Shown here: piece after piece, positions 35,851 to 48,229 of the stretch
Layout of the letters: every line of letters begins with the position of its first letter
Position numbering within the stretch: the stretch's first letter is position 1
Notes under the pieces: generated by a model
Databases searched by the model: none
What the model saw: only the letters and a program-made list of their open reading frames with translations
Told to the model about the DNA's origin: nothing
Position numbers and translations under genes: made by a program
Source: Hibiscus mutabilis
Taxonomy: Eukaryota; Streptophyta; Magnoliopsida; Malvales; Malvaceae
Direction: 5' to 3'
Length of the DNA stretch: 64,000 bases
Assembly: GCA_019671005.1 (NCBI GenBank)
Contig: CM033726.1
Span: 21,451,657-21,515,656 of the forward strand

Positions 35851-36255
35851 TAATGTAATGGAAGTGAACTTTTGTTTTCTTTCGTTTTGGTCCCTAAATG
35901 GCGTGGATGCAATTAGAAGAGTTTGGTTGATCATATTGAGCTGATTTTTGACATGTAAGCATGAAATATATTTAATTAAAGGTTGGTAACTTAAAATTGG
36001 GAAAAGTCCCTGTATATTGCTGAAATTGCAGTTTAGTCCCTAATTTATGTTTGTGTCCAATTGGATATCGATTCGATGCCCGATTGAGTTGAGTCCTCAG
36101 TATGTACATGTAGAAAGTAATAATGCATCTAGACAAGATAAAAGAAAAAAATGGACGCATTTTAGGTTTCATCTTCCCGGTGTACTTTGGTAAACGTAAT
36201 GTAGCTCGCTCGGTTCAGTCTCGCGACTAGGTCGGGTTGAGTAGGTTACATTTGG

Positions 36256-36266
36256 TGGTATCAGAG
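36256..36266 (+). other. Primer binding site, initiator-tRNA-Met type, family B
   Basis: TGGTATCAGAG lies 5 bp after the LTR end at 36250, confirming that LTR end and the plus orientation. Confidence 0.88.
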
Positions 36267-38516
36267 ATAGGTTTGCAATAATTAGGAGTTGGTATGATTG
36301 ATGTGATGTTATTATGAGTTGAACTCTGTTGTTTGCTATGCACGATGATTGTAAAATGCACGTTGATTACTTTATGCCATGTTGGGAAAAATTTGGGAAA
36401 CCCATTGCCTTATTATTTTAGTCTGAAATGTTATGATTTTGAAATGGAAGTCTTGGATCCTTGCTTGAAGCTGGCCTCATTTAATTTTGTTTTGAAATGA
36501 TTATCATGCCTTAGAAGATGTGTTATGACACAACCGAGAAGAGAAATGAGAATTAGCGTGATGCTGGTGCCTTTGGGTAGTGAGTGAGAAAAGTGTTGTG
36601 TCTCCTGGGGGTTTGTCACCCCGAAGTATGTACCGCCTGTGCTGGTTGAGCTAGTGTTGGGTAATATGATGCCTTGCTATAGGCGATGTTTTGAGCTTTT
36701 AAGCTGTTGTTACTGGAGTGCGTGTGTTTGCACCGGTGGTGGGGCAAACGAGGTTGCCGTTGGAATATCCCTATAGTTTGGGAGGAGTTAAGTACCATGG
36801 GTTGTTACTCGAGGCATCCGAGATAGTGATGGCCAATGTTATCCAGGTTTGGACCAAATGGGGTGTACTAGTACATGTAAGTTGGGATGTGTTGAATCCC
36901 TATTGCATGATGATGTTTTAGTTGGTGGACAACTGTATCTGCGAGAGTGGAATCCCTTGAGTTGGATTGGGAGTCTTTCTATGCTGTCTTTTAGAAGAAG
37001 TGTCTGGGGTTTAGACAGTTGGATAAAAAGGAACGAGAGTTTACGGCTTGGGTTCAGGGTTGTGTGTATGTGGCCGAGTTTAGAGTACGGATTGTTCGGT
37101 TGAGCCAGTATGCTCTTGAACGGGTACTGGCAGAGAGGTATTGTTGTGATCAATTCTGTTATGAATTGGTACATGATGTTAAGGTGTATATGTTGGCTTT
37201 TGGCTACACAATTTTGACGTATTGGTACACAGGCGAAGTACATCGAGCAGAACCTGGGTTTACTGGTTTTGTGTGGGAGGTTCTGGCTCTGGCAAGAGAA
37301 TTGCGGATTCTAGTTCTGATAATGTTCACTTTGAAAGGAATGGTGATAAAAGATATCGCCCTAAGTTGAGGCTAGGTGATGACAGTGCTGGGTGAGGACC
37401 GCGGGGTCAGAGTGTCCAGACTAAATAGTATTTAATGCACGTTGGGTCTGTGGATCGTGTGATCTTATGAGGTGGGATTATCTGCATTTGATATATAGAG
37501 TGTAAACCCCTGTGCTTGTTGTTGTTGATGGTTGTGAGTATTGTGGTCTGAACGTTCGTCTCGTAGGTGTTAGTTGTGCGAATGTAGGGGGCTGGTTCCC
37601 TTAGTGAGATGGTTGTTGCGGGACGGATGTTTGAAAATTCCCTTTGGTGGTTTAAATCTTGAGGTTGTGGTTGATTTGTTGGAGTTGCTGCTCCACGGTG
37701 TTTGATGTAAATTTGGGTATGGATAGTGGCTGGAATAGGGAGCTGTGGTTGGTTTTGGATCCTAGCGAGTTGCCATGAACTTGGTGATGATTACGAGGTG
37801 GTAATCATGGGCTAGAATGTTAAATTCTTGTTTAATGTTGTTTTGACACTGGAGGCGAGTCGTTTGAGGAACCCTTCGTTACAAGTTATTCCTAGCCTAT
37901 GTTATGAATCTGGTGTCAAAGGAAGTATGTGTGCGGGATATGCATACGGTATGTGAGTTCCTGGATATTTTTGAAGGAATGGCCGAGTTTGCAATTGGAT
38001 TGAGAGGTCGAGTTTGACATTAAGTTGTATGAAAACGTAGCTCCAGTGTCTATTTCTCCCTATGAATGGCTCGAGGGAGTTTCTTAATCAAGATTTTGTT
38101 ACGCTTGGTGTTTTGCCGGGGGTTGCGTCGGTGTTCTATTGATCAGTTTAGGTATGCTTTAGTTGTTTGTAAATTTGGCTTGGGTCTGGGTGTTATCTGT
38201 TAAAGGTAAGGATGTGTTGGTGTTTAGATTTGCCTTCTGTAAGGGGTGCGGCAGTACGCATTTCGGGGTTATGCTGTTTGGGTTGACTAATGCATGGGTG
38301 GTGTTCATAGTTATGATGAGTCGGGTAGTCCATGAATTTTAGACCAGTTGGTTGTTGTGTTTATTGATGGTCTTTCCGTGTACAGAAGCACTGAGAAAGG
38401 TTGTGATCGATATGTATGGATGGTTTAGTAGATTTTTTGGGGAGAAGTGAATGTTGCTCCTTGTTTGGGAAGTACGAGTTTTGGGTATGTTGCTAAGAAT
38501 TCTGGTTTTGGGGGTG
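36267..38516 (+). pseudogene. Heavily decayed gag-pol of a family-B element
   Basis: Recognisable pieces appear in order. Capsid: 37019-37210, DKKEREFTAWVQG and DQFCYELVHDVK, homologous to 560-740. A ruined zinc knuckle follows near 37440 (WVCGSCD). Protease-linker remains lie near 37640-37830. RT: VFIDGLSVYRSTEK near 38350-38400, in which the second catalytic Asp is Gly, then KYEFWV. Short direct matches show it is much older than the copy at 1-4641. The Athila LTR cuts it off at 38517. A capsid N-terminal homologue can be followed back to about 36710. Confidence 0.78.
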
Positions 38517-40007
38517 TGATAAGTGTTCAAAAGTACTATTTTCTTACCCTTTTTACTCATATTATTGTTAGACTTAGGCTCATATTAGTTGCCTAATTAG
38601 CCATTCATGCATTAATCCATGTTTCCTTCCATCGTTGAGCTTTATTACATAACTTGGTAGTTTTTGTGGGAAAAGATGTTGCTTTGGTGTGTTTTGTGTG
38701 TATGTGCAGGATCACTTGCCAAAGCAAGGCTAGAGCTAGTTGCCAGGGCAATGCATGAAGGAGATGCCGAGCTAGTTGCCAGGGCAATTATCGACAAAGA
38801 ACAAGGTGATATGGTAGTCGAAATTGATGACTAGACAAGCCCAAGATGACACGGAGCAAAGCTAAATCCCAAAGGAATTTGATTTCCATGAAGAGAATAA
38901 AGAAGAATTAAATTCCAAGAAGATAGGAGAAGTTCTAGAAGGAATATAATTATAATAAAGAATTATATTCTTTAAAGATAATTTAATTCCAACATAACTT
39001 CCTCCTCAAAGAAGGACTTTGACCTAGCCCTATAAATTAGAGGCCATATCGTCAACTTGAGGGAGAGGGCAAGATGAGAGAATTTTTGACAAAGCATCTA
39101 GGGCAAGGAGATTTCGACAAGCTTCATTCTTTATCTTTTTCTTTCTTGTTCAATTAGGTTCATGCTAGGGATTATTTATCTTGTGTTTCTTTGGAACCTA
39201 GCCATGAACTAAATCTATTTGGCTATGGTTATTGTGTTTTGTGGTTGTGAGAAACTATTGGATTTTGTTTAGGTAATAAGAGTTTGCACTTTTCTATTCA
39301 AGGTTTATTCATTCTTGTTTCTTATTCTTGTTTGCGAGTGAATTGGGAAAGGATCTCGTAACTTCATCTATTTATCTAATATCGGGAGAGTTAGATTCAA
39401 GAAATGAATGAATATGATCTTTATTCAATCTATTGATGGTGAAGATTAATCCGGCTTAGGAATAAGTCAAGGATTTCAACGGCTAAGAGGAGCGCAAGAT
39501 TGGTTGTTGTTCACCCTTGATTCACGCAGGGATGTATTATCAAGGCATGCACAAGTAGCTAGAGTTTCAACTTAGGGATAAGAAGAAACCATTGAAGAAC
39601 GCTCTGCCGAACCTTGAAGGTTGCTGCCCAGACACCCAAGTAGTTGCCCAACTAGTCGCCCAGGCAACCATCGATTAGTTGCCAAGGCAACCCCACAGCA
39701 AGTTGCCACGGCAAATGAGTTGCCCGTGCACTCTTTTACCAAGACGATCCAATCGGCTATCACACCTCAACTCACGATAACCTGGCCTATCTCTCTTATT
39801 TAATTACATCGCCTTTTACTTATTTGCTTTCTAGATTAGTTATTAGTTAAAACTCCTATAATCCTTTATTTGTGTTTTTACTTTTTTTTACAGTGCAAGA
39901 GACTAGATTCTTGAAGTGGCACCAATCCCTGTGGAGACGATATCGTTTATACTATAACTTGCAGTGTGTATACTTGCACAATTGCGTAGCACTTATTACG
40001 CGCAATA
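38517..40007 (+). repeat. Athila 5' LTR
   Basis: It begins TGATAAGTGTTCAAAAG and ends TTATTACGCGCAATA. TTGCC-NN-GGCAA motifs cluster at 38715-38800 and 39640-39720, with a perfect GTTGCCAAGGCAAC at 39678-39691. It matches 57506-59029 at nearly every position I compared. Confidence 0.9.
39030..39040 (+). promoter_or_regulatory. LTR TATA box (Athila 5' LTR)
   Basis: CTATAAATTAG lies about 515 bp into the LTR, where the U3/R boundary is expected. The same site is at 58057-58066. The minus-strand element has CTATAAATAA at 42046-42055 and 49251-49260. Confidence 0.65.
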
Positions 40008-40013
40008 GGTTTT

Positions 40014-40031
40014 TTGCGTCGTTGCCGGGGA
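40014..40031 (+). other. Primer binding site, tRNA-Asp type, two mismatches
   Basis: TTGCGTCGTTGCCGGGGA differs at two bases from TGGCGCCGTTGCCGGGGA, the complement of the plant tRNA-Asp(GUC) 3' end (from memory). The intact version is in the nested element at 48230-48247. Confidence 0.82.
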
Positions 40032-40129
40032 TTGGCAATAGCGACTTTGTTTTTATTTTCTTGCACATTCTTTTTACTTTTCTTGTTTAAGATTCAAAGG
40101 GGTAATGAACTTTGGTTTTGCATTGGTAT

Positions 40130-41014
40130 ATGACCAGGGCGAGACCGATTACACCAGAATATCCCTTTGATCCAGAAATCGAACGAACCTTACAAAGACT
40201 TAGACGAAGGATAAGAGTAGCAATGGCTAATCAAGACGGCAATATGAATCAAGATGTTCCAGCAGGAGGATGAGTGATTCTTGCACGAAACAGAACTATT
40301 CGAGACTATCTTGAAGAAGATCTTGATGGACTTAATCCAGGAGTTGTCGCACCTGAAATTGAAGCCGACCACTTTGAGTTGAAACCGGTAATGTTTAATA
40401 TGATCAGCACAATTGGTCAATTTGGCGGCGCAGCAACTGAAGATGCACGACAACGTCTTAAATCTTTCCTCGAGATTTGCAACTCGTTCAAAATACACGG
40501 AGTCACCCCCGATGTCTTACGATTAAGATTATTCCCCTATTCACTGAGGGATAGGGCGAAAACATGGTTGAATAGCATTCCTACCGGATCAATAGCATCT
40601 TGGACCGATCTTTGTCGTGATTTCCTTGCTCGGTTTAATCCTACAAATTTGACTGATAAGCTTCGTAACGACATTACTTCTTTTCGGCAGGTAGATGATG
40701 AATCCATGTACGAGGCTTGGGAGCGATATAGAGAACTTCTACACAAATGCCCCCTACACGGATTCCCGGTGTGGACTCAAGTAACAATGTTTTACAATGA
40801 CGTGAATACACCAACAAGAATGATGCTAGATGCCTCGGCAAACGACGTACTCCTAGATAAGTCACCGGAGGAAGCAATGCAAATTCTAAATAGGCTGGCC
40901 AAGAATGATTATCAATTCTCCTCTACTAGAAGAGGAGAAGTTAGACGCCAAGCCACAATACATGAACTAGGATCATCAGATTCAATTTCGACACAATTGG
41001 CCACTTTAACCAAG
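40130..41014 (+). pseudogene. gag: Athila gag, N-terminal part
   Basis: The ATG at 40130 opens MTRARPITPEYPFDPEIE. An in-frame TGA at 40271-40273 follows after 47 codons. The rest is open: capsid with RLRLFPYSLRDRAKTWLNS, LCRDFLARFNPTNLTDKL, YEAWERYRELLHKCP and the VTMFYNDVNTPTRMMLDASA block. Translation breaks off in ATLTKM at 41014-41019, where the minus-strand Athila is inserted. The same codons resume at 49811. The TGA is also present in the nested copy (47988-47990), so it predates both. Confidence 0.9.
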
Positions 41015-41019
41015 ATGAT

Positions 41020-42605
41020 TATTGCTTGTAATAAGTGCTATGCAAATCTGCAAGTATACACGTCACAAGTAATAAAGTGATAAGAGTATCGAGTATCGTC
41101 TCCACAGGGATTTGTTTGGGCCACTTTGCTTTAGTTATCGCACTGTAAAAGTAAAAACACAATTGATAGTAGGAGTTGATTTTAACGAGTAAAGTAAAAG
41201 TAATAAACTAAAAGAATAGATGAAAGAAAAAGAGAGAATAGGTCAGGTTATCATGAGTTGAGGTGTGATAGCCGATTGGATCGTCTTGGTAAAAGAGTGG
41301 AAGGGCAACTCAGTTGCCGTGTCAACTTGCACAGCGGGGTTGCCTTGGCAACTAATCGATGGTTGCCTGGGTGACTAGCTGGGCAACTACTTGGGCGGCT
41401 GGGCAGCAACTTCAAGGTTCGACAGAGCGTTCTTCAATGGTTTCTTCTTATCCCTAAGTCGAAACTCTAGCTACTTGTGCATGCCTTGATAATACATCCC
41501 TGCGTGAATCAAGGGTGAACAACAACCAATCTTGCGCTCCTCTTAGCCGTTGAAATCCTTAACTTATTCCTAAGCCAGATTAATCTTCACCATCAATAGA
41601 TTGAATAAAGACCATACTCATTCGTTTCTTGAATCTAACTCTCCCGATATTAGATAAATAGATGAAGTTACGAGATCCTCTCCCAATTCACTCACAAACA
41701 AGAATAAGAACCAAGAATGAGTAAACCTTGAATTGAAAGTGCAAACTCTTATTACCTAAACAAAATCCAATTGTTTTTCACAACAACAAAACACAATAAC
41801 CCCAACCAATCAATTTAGTTCATGGTTGGGTTCGAAAGATATACAAAGAATAATCCCCAAACCATGAATCTAATGGAAGCAAAGAAGAAGAAGAAGAAGA
41901 AATCAAACTCTCTCCCCCTTGCTCTCTTGTCGAAATTTCTCTCCTCTTGCCCTTTGGAGTTGTCGAAATTTTCCCTCTTCTTGCTCTCTGGGGTTGTCGA
42001 AATTTTCCCTCTTCTTGCTCTCTTTGGATTGTCGAAATCTCCCTCTTATTTATAGGGCTAGGTCAAAGTCCTTCTTTGAGGAGGAAGTTAAGTTGGAATT
42101 AAATTATCTTTAAAGAATATAATTCTTTATTATAATTATATTCCTACTAGAACTTCTCCTATCTTCTTGGAATTTAATTCTTCTTTAATCTCTTCATGGA
42201 AATCAAATTCCTTTGGGATTGGGCTTTGCTCCACGTCATCTTGGGCTTGTCTAGTCATCAATTTCGACTACCATATCACGTTTGCTCTTGTCGACAATTG
42301 CCCTGGCAACTGGCTCGGCGTCTCCTTCATGTATTGCCCTGGCAACTAGCTCGGCATATCCTTCATGCATTGCCCTGGCAACTAGCTCTAGCCTTGCTTT
42401 GGCAAGTGATCCTGCATATACACACAAAACACACCAAAGCTGCATCTTTTCCTACAAAAACTACCAAGTTATGTAATCAAGCTCAACGATGGAAGGAAAC
42501 ATGGATTAATGCATGAATGGCTAATTATGCGACTAATATGGGCCTAAGTCTAACAATAATATGAGTAAAAAGGGTAAGAAAAATAGTACTTTTGAACACT
42601 TATCA
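41020..42605 (-). repeat. Nested Athila 3' LTR
   Basis: On the minus strand it begins TGATAAGTGTTCAAAAGTAC at 42605 and ends CTTATTACAAGCAATA at 41020. It differs from the partner LTR at about a dozen positions in the 440 bp I compared (near 42165-42600). It contains a perfect GTTGCCTTGGCAAC at 41339-41352 and three ATTGCCCTGGCAAC motifs at 42297-42385. Confidence 0.9.
41927..42050. repeat. 33-35 bp tandem repeat downstream of the LTR TATA box
   Basis: TTGTCGAAATTT followed by a pyrimidine-rich segment recurs at 41927, 41960, 41994 and 42029. The partner LTR has the same array at 49132, 49165, 49199 and 49234. The outer Athila's LTRs have a single diverged unit. The adjacent GAA microsatellite (41882-41900) is absent from the partner LTR. 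Confidence 0.78.
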
Positions 42606-42618
42606 CACCCCCAAACTC
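42606..42618 (-). other. Polypurine tract of the nested Athila
   Basis: The minus strand reads GAGTTTGGGGGTG directly before TGATAAGTG. It is the same as at 57493-57505. Confidence 0.85.
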
Positions 42619-42891
42619 GAACTATTGCTTGTCCTCAAGCAATGCAAACTAATAATTACCTGCCAAGACTTCAATTTTCAGAAACTTAGCTTTGAACTTG
42701 ATTTCAATTCTCTGAACTGGGGCACAAAGTATGATTGGCTTTTTATTTTTTCTGAAAACTTAGGAATTACTCGGAATCAAACTATAATGCTTGTGAGTGT
42801 GTGCGGAGTTGTGTGCAAGTTGATTTTTTGGATTCTATACAAACAATAGGTTTGCAAATTACTTTATTGGGTTCTTTTTAACATGTTTTAA

Positions 42892-43069
42892 CTAGAGCCA
42901 GTTTTGGGCACCTCTAGTATTTTGTTTTTAGTTTTCTTAAGTTAATTTATTCGACTAGAGCCGGTTTACTAGCTATCAATTTTTTTAACACATACTAGAG
43001 CCAGTTTTCGGGCACCTCTAGTGATCAATTTTTTTAGCACATGCTAGAGCCAATTTCGGGCACCTCTAG
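42892..43069. repeat. CTAGAG...CTCTAG hairpin modules, nested Athila
   Basis: Three near-perfect 26-27 nt modules (CTAGAGCC...GGCACCTCTAG on the plus strand) and one degenerate one, separated by about 35-55 bp of AT-rich DNA. Homologous to 57049-57220. Confidence 0.8.
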
Positions 43070-43305
43070 CATTCATCCAATTTTTATTCTAATCCCCCAA
43101 TTTGTTAATTATCAACCTAAGTTCACTAGAATTCCTTAAATCAATCAAACCACAATAGTGTTTCATCAAAATTAGCATCATAGTAAAATTCTAAGTTTTT
43201 CCATGGTTATCCTAGAATAAAAATTCTATCAATTAAGTGCATTGGCAAAGTCATCATCGGATATTCATCAAATCTAAGCAATTCTTGTTCCAATTAAAGG
43301 CATGG

Positions 43306-43405
43306 CAAGCAATTTATGTATCCTAAATGTAATACTTACGATGAATGTAACTAAACAAGCAATTTATGTATCCTAAATGTAATACTTAAGATGAATGTAA
43401 CTAAA
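43306..43405. repeat. 50-bp tandem duplication in nested Athila 3' region
   Basis: The segment from CAAGCAATTTATGTATCC to GAATGTAACTAAA occurs twice in direct tandem. The outer element has one copy (56775-56830, inverse). Confidence 0.85.
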
Positions 43406-43512
43406 TATGGTAACTACTAATAACAATCCCCCCAAACTCGAGTGAGGCATTGTCCTCAATGCATGCATTAAAGAAAAATAAAAATAACGAAAAATAAAAT
43501 GCATACGAGGAC

Positions 43513-43930
43513 TTACTCCGAGAGTTCGTCATCGTAGATGATTAGTTTCCTTTTGGTCGGTGTCTTGATTCTCTTTCTTGAACGTGATGGTTGTTTTCTT
43601 GTTGCCGGTGGTGGAATCGATCCTCATACGGGGTTGTCCTCATCGCCCTCTTCATCAATGTCATTGGCTTTTCGCTTGGAGGATTCAATTGGTGCAGTCT
43701 TTGTTGCTGCAATGGAGGACTCGTCTGAATCTGAAAAATCAGACAATAATTTCGTAGGAGTTAATTCGGTCAAAGGTGCTTTACCTTTGGCTTTTGCAGC
43801 GGTTGCCGGGATGTCTTTAGCTTTGGTTGCCGTGGCATCTTTAGGGTTGGTTGCCGGGGCATCCTCTGCTGTGATTACCGTGGCAAGTAGTGGTTGTGAG
43901 TCTTGTTGTGGAAAAGAAAACAAAGAAAAC
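43513..43930 (-). pseudogene. Accessory-gene C-terminal remnant, nested Athila
   Basis: The minus strand reads AKAKGKAPLTELTPTK, FSDSDESSIAATKTAPIES, KRKANDIDEEGDEDNPV and then, after a frameshift near 43620, the basic tail ending at a TAA at 43513-43515. It is homologous to 56218-56658. The whole N-terminal domain found at 55160-56197 and the TATA region are deleted; the sequence jumps from the integrase end to about the position of 55140 and then to 56250. With no start it is unlikely to be expressed. Confidence 0.8.
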
Positions 43931-44019
43931 CTGGAAACTAAAGGTAATGAAGAAAACTAAAATATCTCCTAAAAAAATAAAAATGAAAATAAAAAGAAAA
44001 TATTGAAAGGAGAGCATGC

Positions 44020-45480
44020 TCATGCATCTCCTAAGTTGACCACTTCTTTGTTATGTTCCACATGGGCACCATTGTAGTGCTTCAATCTTTGTCCATTAAC
44101 TTTGAATTCATGGTTGTTAGAGATGGATTTGATTATCACAGCACCATGGGAGAATGGTTTGACGACTTCGAATGGTCCCGACCATCTTGATTTCAGCTTT
44201 CCCGAGAAACGTTTTAGCCGAGAATTGAATAAGAGAACTAGTTGCCCTGTCATGAATTGCCGCGGCAATAGTTTCTTGCCATGCCATCGCTTTGTTTTCT
44301 CCTTGTAGATTCGTGCATTGTTATAGGCGAGTGCACGGAATTCTTCTATCTCATTGAGGTCCAACAAACGCTTTTGTCCGGCACTTTCCCAATCCATATT
44401 CACGGTCTTGATTACCTAGTATGCCTTGTGTTCGATTTCCACCGGTAGATGGCATGTCTTGCCATAGACAAGTCGGAAGGGCGACATACCTAAGGGTGTT
44501 TTGAATGCAGTGCGATATGCCCAAAGTGCGTCATCTAGTCTTAATGACCAATCCTTCCTAGAGGGATTTACAACTTTCTCGAGTATACCCTTCAATTCCG
44601 GTTCGAAATTTCTGCTTGCCCGTTGGTTTGTGGGTGATATACCGTGGCAATCTTGTGTGATATGCCGAAGCGTTGCAACATCTTGGCAATTATTCTGTTG
44701 TCAAAATGCTTGCCTTCGTCACTGATAATTGCTCTCGGCATCCCAAACCGTGTAAATATGTTTTTTCTGCAAGAATCGTTGCACGGTCTTGGAATCGTTG
44801 TTGGGAACTGCAGCTGCCTCCACCCATTTAGACACGTAGTCGATGACAAGTAGAATGTAGAGGTTGCCGAATGAAGATGGGAAAGGTCCCATAAAATCGA
44901 TCCCCCATACATCAAACAATTCCACCTCGATGATGTTTTGGAGCGGCATCTCATGTCGTCTAGAGATATTGCCCGTCCTTTGGCAACGATCACATTGCTT
45001 GTAAAAGTCTTGGGCATCTTTGTACAATGTTGGCCAATACAAACCGGATTGCAAAACTTTGGCCGCGGTACGAGTTCCTCCAAAATGTCCTCCATAGGGT
45101 GAAGAATGGCATTGCCGGAGTACATTCTGTTGCTCTTCTTCAGGGACACATCGGCGTATAACCTGATCTGCACATTGTTTAAACAAAAGAGGCTCGTCCC
45201 AAGAGTAATACTTAGCATCATGGTGGAACCACTTCTTCCCTTGGTGAGTAAGGCCATAAGGTAAAATACCACAAATAAGGAAATTAACTAAATCCGCGTA
45301 CCAAGGTATTGTCGAGGTATGTGCTGCCGTGGCGACTGCTCCCAAAATTGCTGAGGCGTGCGCGTCAAGGGCTGCTGTGGCGTCGAGAGTTACCGAGGCG
45401 TGTGCGTCTATAGTTGCCGAGGCGTCAAAGGTTGCCGAGGCATGCGCATCCATGGTTGCCGAGGTAACTAAAAGTTGCTC
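44020..45480 (-). pseudogene. int: Integrase and Ala-rich linker, nested Athila
   Basis: The linker at 45310-45480 reads TMDAHASATFDASATIDAHA and similar repeats. The HHCC part reads CHSSPYGGHFGGTRTAAKVL and QCDRCQRTGNIS. The core has WGIDFMGPFPSSFG, ISDEGKHFDN and HPQTNGQAEISNRN, so all three acidic positions are present, though in different frames. The C-terminus 44020-44403 contains GKLKSRWSGPFEVVKPF and ends at TAG near 44018. Frameshifts lie near 44590 and 44720. No chromodomain follows, as expected for Athila. Confidence 0.88.
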
Positions 45481-45561
45481 ATCCGGGAATGCATCACATA
45501 TCTCTAGATCCGCGTCCTCCTCCTTATTGCCTTCTTGTGTAGCATCAAAATTTTGATCAAC

Positions 45562-46984
45562 TTATTTTCCTGGTCGATTGACTAGCCAAATTGCCTCTTC
45601 TTCTTGTTCCTCAGTGACCGGTTCTTTATACCCCTCAGGTTCCTCTTGATCGGCAATGTAGTTGCCAAGGTAACTAAATTCTTCATCGAAGTTAAAGTCT
45701 ACCGTGGCATGAAGAAGTTGGCATTCTTCTGGATCATCGGCATGCCTTAGTGTTTGGAACACATTTAGTTTAACTTGCTGGTCATTCACCCTCATTGTGA
45801 GTTCTCCCTTTTCAACATCGATCAAGGTTCTCCCTGTTGCTAGGAATGGTCTCCCGAGAATAATAGGTGCATACTCATCTGCTTCACAATCCAAAACAAT
45901 AAAGTCAGCGGGAAAAATAAATTTATCAACTTTTACCAGTATGTCCTCGATTTTTCCCTCTGGATGCACATAGGATCTGTCGGCTAGCTATAGCATAACT
46001 GTTGTAGGTCTTGCCTTCCCAATTCCTAGTTTCTGGAAAACCGATTTAGGCATCAAGCTTATGCTAGCCCCAAGGTCGCATAATGCTTTCCCGACATAGT
46101 GGTTTCCAATGGAACAGGGTATTGTGAAACTTTCGGGATCCTTCAACTTAGGTGGCATACGATTGTCCAACATGGCCATGCATCCCTCTGTTGCGGCAAC
46201 TGTTTCAAACTCTCCTAGCCTTGTTCTCTTGGACACAATGTCTTTAAGAAACTTGGCATAGTTTGGCATTTGTTCAATTGCTTCCACCAATGGCAAGTTG
46301 ATGTGGACTTGCTTTAGGATATCAAGAAACTTCTTGAATTGATATTCTTGCTTTTGTCGCTTCAACCTTTGTGGGAATGGTGGTGGAAGTCGGATATCTT
46401 CGATCCTTTCATTGGTTTCGAACCTGATTGACGGCATTGCCAGGACAACTGGAGTTACCGAGGCATTATCTATTGGGGTTGCCGAGGCATGCTTATCACA
46501 AGTTGTTGAAGCATCCTTATCGTCGGTTGCCGAGGCATGCTTATTGCCGGTTGCTGCGATAATTCCTGGTTCAACATCTGAGGCTTTGCCGCTAGGTTCG
46601 TCTTGATCTTTTTGTGGAGTTTTGTTTGATGAGCGGGTTTGAGCCTCTCTAAGTTGTTGGCCACTTCTAGTGGTGATTGCCTTACATTGCTCATGGCCAG
46701 TTCCTCTTGCGACTTCAGTATCGCTAGGTAAACCTCCTTGCGGTCTAGTATTCAGATTTTGAGCAAACTGTCTGACTTGATTTTCCAATGATTTGATTGC
46801 CGCCTCTTGGTTTTGCAATCTCATCTCGGTCCTGTTAATAAAAGCATCAGTTCTTTTTATGAAGTTACTATTCTCAGCCATATAAGATTCAGTTTTCATC
46901 ATAAAAGCATTTAGAGAATTTTCCAAAGAACTAGATGTTGTCGGTTGTTGCTGCGGCAACTGTTGCCGTGGCATATTCTGCTGG
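45562..46984 (-). pseudogene. gag C-terminus and protease, nested Athila
   Basis: Begins with the Gln/Pro-rich NMPRQQLPQQQ stretch and a likely coiled-coil (EMRLQNQEAAIKSLENQVRQF). A linker of HASAT-type repeats (about 46430-46560) follows, then the conserved QYQFKKFLDILKQVHINLPL block. The protease site is ALCDLGASISLMP, with Asp-Leu-Gly-Ala-Ser in place of the usual Asp-Ser/Thr-Gly. One stop at 45985-45990 splits it. The ending PFLATGRTLIDVEKGELTMR is intact. Confidence 0.88.
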
Positions 46985-48131
46985 AATCCCGATGCTTTTG
47001 CATTCTAATTGTTCTGGTTTAGAGAATTGTTAGGATTACTCCACGAAAAATTAGGGTGCTTCTTCCAAGCTGGATTGTATGTATTGGACATCACATTATT
47101 GTTCCGATTGTAATTCCCCACATAGAAGCTGGATTCCGGATTCTGCATACATTCAGAAGAATCATGGTTATCACCACATAACTCACAAAAAGAATCCATT
47201 ACCTTGACCTCATGTGTGTTGTTTGGTTTTTGCATGTTCTGGACCATCTTGGTTAAAGTGGCCATTTGTGCCGAAATTGAATCTAATGATCCTAGTTCAT
47301 GTATTGTGGCTTGGCGTCTAACTCCTCCTCTTCTAGTAGAGGGAAATTGATAACCATTCTTGGTCAGCCTGTTTAAAATTTGCATTTCTTCCTCCGGCGA
47401 CTTATCTAGGAGTATGCCGTTTGCTGAGGCATCTAGCATCATCCTTGTTGGTGTATTCACGGCGTTGTAAAACATTGTTACTTGAGTCCACACCGGGAAT
47501 CCGTGTAGGGGCATTTGTGTAGAAGTTCTCTATATCGCTCCCAAGCCTCGTACATGGATTCATCATCTGCCTGCCGAAAAGAAGTAATGTCGTTATGAAG
47601 CTTATCAGTTAAATTTGTAGGATTAAACCGAGCAAGGAAATAACGACAAAGATCGGTCTAAGATGCTATTGATCCGGCAGGAATACTATTCAGCCATGCT
47701 TTCGCCCTATCCCTCAGTGAATAGGGGAATATTCTTAATCGTAAGACATCGGGGGTGACTCCGTGTATTTTGAACGAGTTGCAAATCTCGAGGAAAGATT
47801 TCAGATGTTGTCGTGCATCTTCAGTTGCTGAGACGCCAAATTGACCAATTGTGTTGATCATATTAAACATTACCGGTTTTAACTCAAAGTGGTCGGCTTC
47901 AATTTCGGGTGCGACAACTCCTGGATTAAGTCCATCAAGATCTTCTTCAAGATAGTCTCGAATAGTTCTGTTTCGTGCAAGAATCACTCATCCTCCTGCT
48001 GGAACATCTTGATTCATATTGCCGTCTTGATTAGCCATTGCTACTCTTATCCTTCGTCTAAGTCTTTGTAAGGTTTGTTCGATTTCTGGATCAAAGGGAT
48101 ATTCTGGTGTAATCGGTCTCGCCCTGGTCAT
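46985..48131 (-). pseudogene. gag: gag, nested Athila
   Basis: Starts at the ATG 48131-48129. It carries the TGA at 47988-47990 shared with the outer copy, then 47658-47987 is open. A TAG replaces Trp at about 47660. One C is missing from a C-run near 47508, shifting the frame. 47005-47514 holds the NC motif CELCGDNHDSSEC (CX2CX3HX4C). The outer copy has Phe for the first Cys of this motif (49878 region). Confidence 0.88.
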
Positions 48132-48229
48132 ATATCAATGCAAAACCAAAGTTTGTTAGCCCTTTGAATCTTAAACAAGAAAAGTAAAAAGAAAGTGCAA
48201 GAAAATAAAAACAAAGTCGCTATTGCCAA

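Larger units (their letters stand above)
32782..36250 (+). repeat. Family-B LTR, plus orientation, first about 150 bp missing
   Basis: It matches 4793-6740, continues into the GTATCGATAC block (35490-35850), and ends GGTTGAGTAGGTTACA just before a primer site. The missing start abuts the family-A LTR at 32781. A full family-B LTR is therefore about 3.6 kb. Frames at 33559-33870 and 34795-35070 are chance. Confidence 0.85.

Noticed and set aside
45329..45556. Ala-rich plus-strand frame opposite the integrase linker
   Set aside because: It is the mirror reading of the palindromic linker. The same motif reads as Ala-rich on both strands.
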